The position numbers and the translations under genes are program-made. A stretch of DNA of 64,000 nt from Yoonia sp. (GTDB taxonomy: Bacteria > Pseudomonadota > Alphaproteobacteria > Rhodobacterales > Rhodobacteraceae). Positions 59,644-64,000 of this stretch are shown here, piece by piece. The notes beneath the pieces were generated by a model. That model saw only the letters and a program-made list of their open reading frames with translations, was not told the origin of the DNA and searched no databases. Where the stretch lies: NCBI RefSeq assembly GCF_014859355.1, contig NZ_JACUUJ010000002.1, positions 1-64,000 of the forward strand, given 5' to 3'. Every line of letters begins with the position of its first letter. Position 1 is the stretch's first letter.

Positions 59644-60849
59644 ATGGACTGGCAACAGGTTTTTGCATCGCGTATTGCGCGGATGAAGGCGTCAGAGATA
59701 CGCGAACTTCTCAAGCTGCTTGACCAGCCTGATATCATATCCTTTGCGGGCGGCATTCCAGACCCTAAATTATTTCCCGCTGCCGCCTTTCAGGACGCAT
59801 TCAATGGGATATTTTCAAGTGGTGCAGGGGTTGAGGCGCTGCAATATTCTGTCAGCGAAGGCTATGGGCCGCTACGCGACTGGATTGCGGGTCAAATGGG
59901 CGAACTGGGTGTGCCTTGCACCCGCGACCACATTCTGATCACATCAGGATCACAACAGGCGCTGGATTATCTTGGCAAACTGATGTTGTCGCCCGGTGAT
60001 ACCGCGTTGGTCGGCTGGCCCACCTATCTGGGCGCGCTGGGGGCGTTCAACGCCTATGAACCCCGCTTTGACCGGCTTGCACCGCAAGGCAACCGCCCTG
60101 CACATGATTACGCCGATGCGGCAGTGGCGCAGGGTGGGCGGGTAAAATTTGCTTATATGTCCGTTGATTTTGCCAATCCCACGGGGGAAACTTTGGACCT
60201 TGCTGCGCGTGAACGGATGATTGATCTGGCCGATGGTTTAGGCATCGCACTGATCGAGGATGCCGCCTATCAGGTGCTGCGCTATGACGGCGACGCGATC
60301 CCGCCGATTCTGGCGCTGGAAATCGCCCGCAAAGGAAGCATCGAGGATTGCCGGACGATCTATTGCGGCAGTTTTTCCAAATCGCTGGCACCGGGGTTGC
60401 GGGTGGGGTGGGTTTGTGCGGCCACATCGGTGATCAGCCAGCTTGTGCTAATGAAACAGGCCGCCGATCTGCATTCATCGACCATCAACCAGATGGCGAT
60501 TGCACGGGTCGCCCGCGATATTTTCACCACCCATGTCGCCATGTTGCGCGACACCTATCGCGCGCGACGCGATGCGATGCTTGCGGCCCTGTCATCCCAC
60601 ATGCCGCCCGGGGTGACATGGACAAAGCCACAGGGCGGCATGTTCATCTGGTTGACCCTGCCGGCCGATACGGACGGGGCTGACTTGCTGGCGCGATCCT
60701 TGAAAACCCAGCGCGTCGCGTTTGTGCCGGGCCGCGCGTTTCATGCCGATGGGTCGTGCGGAAACACGATCAGGCTCAGCTTTTCGCTCGCTGACCCGGC
60801 GACGATCAACGAAGGCATCAGGCGGCTGGGCGCGTTGTTGTCGGCCTAG
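59644..60849 (+). CDS. PLP-dependent class I/II aminotransferase
   Basis: A 401-residue fold-type I aminotransferase like 2-aminoadipate or MocR-type aminotransferases but without a GntR DNA-binding domain. It starts SRIARMKASEIRELLKLLDQPDIISFAGGIPDPKLFP. The PLP lysine is in YCGSFSKSLAPGLRVGW. The PLP contact SVDFANPTGETL and the C-terminal IRLSFSLADPATINEGIRRLG are present. The amino donor cannot be told. Its stop overlaps by 4 bases the convergent oxidoreductase gene. Confidence 0.88.
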   Translation: MDWQQVFASRIARMKASEIRELLKLLDQPDIISFAGGIPDPKLFPAAAFQDAFNGIFSSGAGVEALQYSVSEGYGPLRDWIAGQMGELGVPCTRDHILITSGSQQALDYLGKLMLSPGDTALVGWPTYLGALGAFNAYEPRFDRLAPQGNRPAHDYADAAVAQGGRVKFAYMSVDFANPTGETLDLAARERMIDLADGLGIALIEDAAYQVLRYDGDAIPPILALEIARKGSIEDCRTIYCGSFSKSLAPGLRVGWVCAATSVISQLVLMKQAADLHSSTINQMAIARVARDIFTTHVAMLRDTYRARRDAMLAALSSHMPPGVTWTKPQGGMFIWLTLPADTDGADLLARSLKTQRVAFVPGRAFHADGSCGNTIRLSFSLADPATINEGIRRLGALLSA

Positions 60850-63287
60850 GCCTTGGCGCGGGCACCGGTCGGGTCATAGAAGGGTTTCAACTGTGCCTTG
60901 GCCCGCACGCGTGTGCCCATCACGTCGATGGTATAGGTGCTGGTCAGCACCTGTTCTGCGGTTTCACCCTTGCATGGGACATAGCCCAAGCCCAGCGCCG
61001 CCCCCAGATGGTGACCATAGCCCCCCGATGTCAGATGCCCCACAACCTGCCCGTCGCGCAGGATCGGTTCGTTATGATACAGCAGCGGTTCGGGATCGGT
61101 CAGCATGAATTGCACCAGTCGCCGGTCCATCCCCGCATCCCGCTTGCGCAGCACCGCGTCGCGCCCGATGAACGCGGGCTTGTCGGTTTTCACGGCAAAG
61201 CCCAGCCCTGCCTCTAGCACGTGATCTTCGCAGGTGATGTCATGGCCGAAATGGCGGAACCCTTTTTCCATCCGCGCGCAATCCATCATATGCATCCCGC
61301 ACAGCTTTAGTCCCATATCAGCGCCAACCGCATGGAGTGTCTCGAACACATGGGTGGCCATGTCGGTGCTGATATACACCTCCCAGCCAAGTTCGCCCAC
61401 ATAGGTCACGCGGTGGACGCGGGCGACGGCCATACCGATTTCAATCTTTTGCGCGGTGCCAAAGGGGTTGGTGGCGTTGGAAAAATCATTGGGTGATACC
61501 TTTTCCAACAAGGCGCGACTGTTCGGCCCCATGATGGCCAGCACAGCCTCGCCTGCTGTCACGTCTGTTATCACAACGTTGAAATCACCGGCATGGCGCT
61601 GCATCCATGTCTGGTCGGCCAGCCGTGTGGCTGCAGGTGTCACCACCAGATAGGCGGTGTCGGACAGGCGGGTGATGGTCACATCCGCCTCGATTCCGGC
61701 ACGCGTGTTCAAAAACTGGCTATAGACGATCCGGCCCACCGGCACGTCATATTGACCGCCCGCGATATGGTTCAAAAATGACGTGGCATCGCGACCCTCG
61801 ACCCTGATTTTGCCGAATGACGACATGTCATACATACCGATGTTGCTGCGCACGGCCGCCAGCTCTTTGGCGGTATTGCCAAAGAAATTCTGCCGTTTCC
61901 ACGAATATGCGTAGGCCGGGTCTTGACCCGGGGCAGCGAACCAGTTCGCCCGTTCCCACCCAGCCAGTTCGCCCATGACAGCGCCATGATCCAGCAAGTG
62001 CTGATGGAACGGCGTGCGCCTGATCCCGCGCGCGGTGGCCTTTTGCCGATAGGGGAAATGGTCGGCATAAAGCAGACCCAGCGTTTCCTTTGACCGCTCA
62101 AACAGATAGGTCTTGTTGCCTTGAAACGGCTGCATCCGCGAAATATCCACATCGCCCAGATCGAACGGTTTTTCGCCCGCATCCATCCATTGCGACAGCG
62201 CCATGCCCGCACCACCCGCCGATTGAATCCCGATCGAGTTGAAGCCAGCGGCGACCCAGACATTGTCCATCTCGGGGGCCAGCCCCAAATGATAGGCATC
62301 GTCGGGCGTGAAACTTTCGGGGCCGTTGAAAAACGTCTGTATCCCCGCCTCGGCCAGCATCGGCATCCGGTTCACGGCCTGTTCAAGGATCGGTTCAAAG
62401 TGGTCGAAATCCTCGGGCAGTTGGTCAAATTCGAAATCGGCGGGGATACCGCCCATCCCCCATGGTTTGGCGTTGGGTTCAAACGCACCCAGCAGGATCT
62501 TGCCCGCGTCTTCCTTGTAATACGCGCATTCGTCCGGCACCCGCAACACGGGCATTTGGGTCAGTCCGGCAATCGGTTCGGTCACGATGTAGAAGTGTTC
62601 GCAGGCATGCAGCGGCACGTTGACGCCCGCCATCCGCCCCACCTGATGCCCCCACATGCCGGCGCAATTCACAATCATGTCGCAGGCTATACGGCCTGTT
62701 TCGCTGCCATTGGTCCATTCCACCGAAGTCACACGCCGTCCCGCGCGATTGATCGCGGTCACCGCCGTCTGTTCGGCCACGACCGCCCCACGCTGACGCG
62801 CGCCCTTGGCCAGTGACAGCGCGATATTGGACGGGTCGCCTTGCCCGTCCAGCGGCAGATAGACACCACCGGTCACGCCTTCGATATTCAGATGTTCATA
62901 GCGTTTCTTGACCTCATCCGGCGAAATCTCTTCGATCTCGACGCCAAAGGCGCGGGCCATGCCGGCAGAGCGGGTGATCTCTTCCAGTCGTTCATCTGTC
63001 AGCGCGACGGTGATCGACCCGCAGCGGCGAAACCCTGTGGCGACACCTGTTTCGACCTCTAGCCGACCATAGAGTTCCTGCGAATATTTGGCGAGCTTGG
63101 TCATATTTGCCGTTGCGCGCAATTGCGCGATCAGGCCGGCGGCATGCCACGTGGTGCCGGATGTCAGTTGCTTGCGTTCCAACAGAATAACGTCCTGCCA
63201 GCCCAATTGCGTCAGGTGATAAGCGACGGAACAGCCGATCACCCCGCCGCCAATAATCACCACGCGCGCGCGATCAGGTAACATCAT
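60846..63287 (-). CDS. FAD-dependent oxidoreductase with GcvT domain (dimethylglycine/sarcosine dehydrogenase-like)
   Basis: An 813-residue protein. The N-terminal DAO-type FAD domain (VVIIGGGVIGCSVAYHLTQLGW) carries SGTTWHAAGLIAQLR, where related dimethylglycine dehydrogenases attach FAD to the histidine. A middle FAO_M domain follows (about 380-440). The C-terminal 380 residues are a GcvT-like folate-binding aminomethyltransferase domain (DMSSFGKIRVEGRDATSFLNHI, later HLTSGGYGHHLGAALGLGYV). Such enzymes demethylate N-methylated glycines and pass the one-carbon unit to tetrahydrofolate. Dimethylglycine, sarcosine or a related amine are candidates. It overlaps the upstream homocysteine methyltransferase gene. 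Confidence 0.9.
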   Translation of the reverse strand: MMLPDRARVVIIGGGVIGCSVAYHLTQLGWQDVILLERKQLTSGTTWHAAGLIAQLRATANMTKLAKYSQELYGRLEVETGVATGFRRCGSITVALTDERLEEITRSAGMARAFGVEIEEISPDEVKKRYEHLNIEGVTGGVYLPLDGQGDPSNIALSLAKGARQRGAVVAEQTAVTAINRAGRRVTSVEWTNGSETGRIACDMIVNCAGMWGHQVGRMAGVNVPLHACEHFYIVTEPIAGLTQMPVLRVPDECAYYKEDAGKILLGAFEPNAKPWGMGGIPADFEFDQLPEDFDHFEPILEQAVNRMPMLAEAGIQTFFNGPESFTPDDAYHLGLAPEMDNVWVAAGFNSIGIQSAGGAGMALSQWMDAGEKPFDLGDVDISRMQPFQGNKTYLFERSKETLGLLYADHFPYRQKATARGIRRTPFHQHLLDHGAVMGELAGWERANWFAAPGQDPAYAYSWKRQNFFGNTAKELAAVRSNIGMYDMSSFGKIRVEGRDATSFLNHIAGGQYDVPVGRIVYSQFLNTRAGIEADVTITRLSDTAYLVVTPAATRLADQTWMQRHAGDFNVVITDVTAGEAVLAIMGPNSRALLEKVSPNDFSNATNPFGTAQKIEIGMAVARVHRVTYVGELGWEVYISTDMATHVFETLHAVGADMGLKLCGMHMMDCARMEKGFRHFGHDITCEDHVLEAGLGFAVKTDKPAFIGRDAVLRKRDAGMDRRLVQFMLTDPEPLLYHNEPILRDGQVVGHLTSGGYGHHLGAALGLGYVPCKGETAEQVLTSTYTIDVMGTRVRAKAQLKPFYDPTGARAKA

Positions 63288-64000
63288 ACCACCTTGTGTC
63301 CAGCGTCATGGATGGCCTGTGCCAGCCGTGCGATATGGGCTGGCCCGACCTCGCAACAACCGCCGACGATGGTGGCACCCTGATTGATCCAGCCCATGGC
63401 GATGGCGGCATAGGCATCGGGGCCAAGATCGGTGCGGGCGGTTAGGCTATCCACGGTTGGCTTGGCTTTCAAAAAATCATTGCTGATCCGGGTGAACCCG
63501 TTGGCATATGCCCCGACAGGCAGATCACCCTGTGCAAGCACATCCAGCGCGGTGGTGATCGCCTCGGGGGCGGAACAATTCACCAGCAGGGCGGCGGCCC
63601 CATCCGCCACGGCCAGCACATCGGCCAAGGGCTCGCCAGACCGCAGGCGCGTGCCGTCGCTGTCATCCACCGTCATGGACAGCCAGACGGGTTTGCCCGC
63701 CGCTTGCGCGCCTTCCAGCACGGCGCGGGCATGGGCCACTGATGCAATGGTTTCGCAGATAATTAGATCGACATGCGGCGCCAGCAATTCCGCGATTTCG
63801 GTATATTTCGCCACGGCGGTCGCATGATCGGGGTGCAGGTCAGGGCGATAGGACGCAAACAGCGGGCCGATGGACCCGGCGATGCGCTGATCTGTAATTG
63901 CGGCTTTTGCCTCGGCCACGGCGGCCAGATGCAGGGCGGCAAATTGGCCTGCAAGTGGCGTGCCTTCCAGCCTGTCATGGTGAATGGCATAGGTGTTGGC
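63284..64000 (-). CDS. Homocysteine S-methyltransferase family protein (partial, runs off the window)
   Basis: The frame is open to the window edge, giving 238 C-terminal residues. It is a Zn-dependent methyltransferase of the MHT/BHMT fold: GSIGPLFASYRPDLHPDH, ICETIASVAHARAVLEGA, the first zinc cysteine in LLVNCSAPEAI and the Cys-Cys pair in GGCCEVGPAHIARLAQAI. The donor may be betaine, S-methylmethionine or dimethylsulfoniopropionate. Overlap with the dimethylglycine-dehydrogenase-like gene (shared ATGATG region) suggests linked methyl-group metabolism. The N-terminus is missing. Confidence 0.88.
   Translation of the reverse strand, partial: ANTYAIHHDRLEGTPLAGQFAALHLAAVAEAKAAITDQRIAGSIGPLFASYRPDLHPDHATAVAKYTEIAELLAPHVDLIICETIASVAHARAVLEGAQAAGKPVWLSMTVDDSDGTRLRSGEPLADVLAVADGAAALLVNCSAPEAITTALDVLAQGDLPVGAYANGFTRISNDFLKAKPTVDSLTARTDLGPDAYAAIAMGWINQGATIVGGCCEVGPAHIARLAQAIHDAGHKVV

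Noticed and set aside
1-64000. CRISPR arrays, prophage, transposons or defence systems
   Set aside because: No regularly spaced repeats, integrase, transposase, terminase or known defence domains were seen among the supported genes.

Overview
The window reads as a chromosomal segment of a marine alphaproteobacterium of the Rhodobacteraceae (Roseobacter group). The basis is the style of the proteins (NDH-SelD fusion, IalB-family protein, TVP38 plus mercuric-reductase-like pair, dapD/dapE with small conserved partners, GcvT/dimethylglycine-dehydrogenase-like protein), the moderately high GC content, and the frequent ATGA start/stop overlaps. This placement is by family recognition, not by a database search. 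I see no prophage, insertion sequence, CRISPR array, rRNA operon or plasmid function. It is gene-dense core and metabolic DNA with no gene-free stretch above 300 bases.

Layout: 1-3.7 kb, tRNA-Arg(ACG) and, on the minus strand, a TVP38 membrane protein, a mercuric-reductase-like flavoprotein and a sensor kinase. 4.0-8.1 kb, rpmH-rnpA-yidD, a DUF3833 lipoprotein, ttcA and a PstS/OmpA-type chimera. 8.1-10.1 kb, amino-sugar genes (ROK kinase, nagA). 10.2-16.8 kb, lolA, a lytic transglycosylase-like lipoprotein, an AEC transporter, hspQ, an FAH-family hydrolase, yaaA, a stand-alone AsnC ligand domain with aspartate dehydrogenase, and a thiolase. 16.9-24.7 kb, an ABC/FtsX exporter with an AttH/CrtC-like lipocalin, a PNPOx-like protein, the NDH-SelD fusion and convergent mnmH (selenouridine in tRNA). 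24.8-29.5 kb, a phosphatase and the complete serine pathway serA-serC and divergent serB. 29.6-35.9 kb, a small lipoprotein, metC, a rhodanese, an OmpR-type regulator, ribA, an L,D-transpeptidase, rppH and an MltB-type transglycosylase. 36.0-42.0 kb, rnr, dapE, two small unknown genes, dapD and a LOG-family protein. 42.0-49.4 kb, a LacI-regulated sugar ABC transporter operon with a TIM-barrel isomerase and a Gfo/Idh/MocA dehydrogenase. 49.4-64 kb, a probable 56-aa RHH-like protein, rlmN, an IalB-family protein, a rhizobial-type asparaginase, xth, an alcohol dehydrogenase-like protein, rsfS-rlmH, gpmI-envC-like-ctpA, an aminotransferase, a dimethylglycine-dehydrogenase-like protein and a homocysteine methyltransferase that runs off the end.

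Functional groupings: SelD makes selenophosphate and MnmH uses it for tRNA 2-selenouridine. SerA/SerC/SerB convert 3-phosphoglycerate to serine. DapD and DapE are consecutive-pathway lysine/meso-DAP enzymes. The ABC operon imports a sugar that the isomerase and dehydrogenase probably process. The DMGDH-like and homocysteine methyltransferase genes overlap and suggest methylamine/betaine-type one-carbon metabolism.

The most interesting non-coding signals are a long hairpin that would bury the rnr start codon, a pair of LacI-type operators exactly 20 bp apart on the sugar promoter, an inverted repeat next to a tiny RHH-like gene, and a 19-codon leader frame coupled to rsfS.
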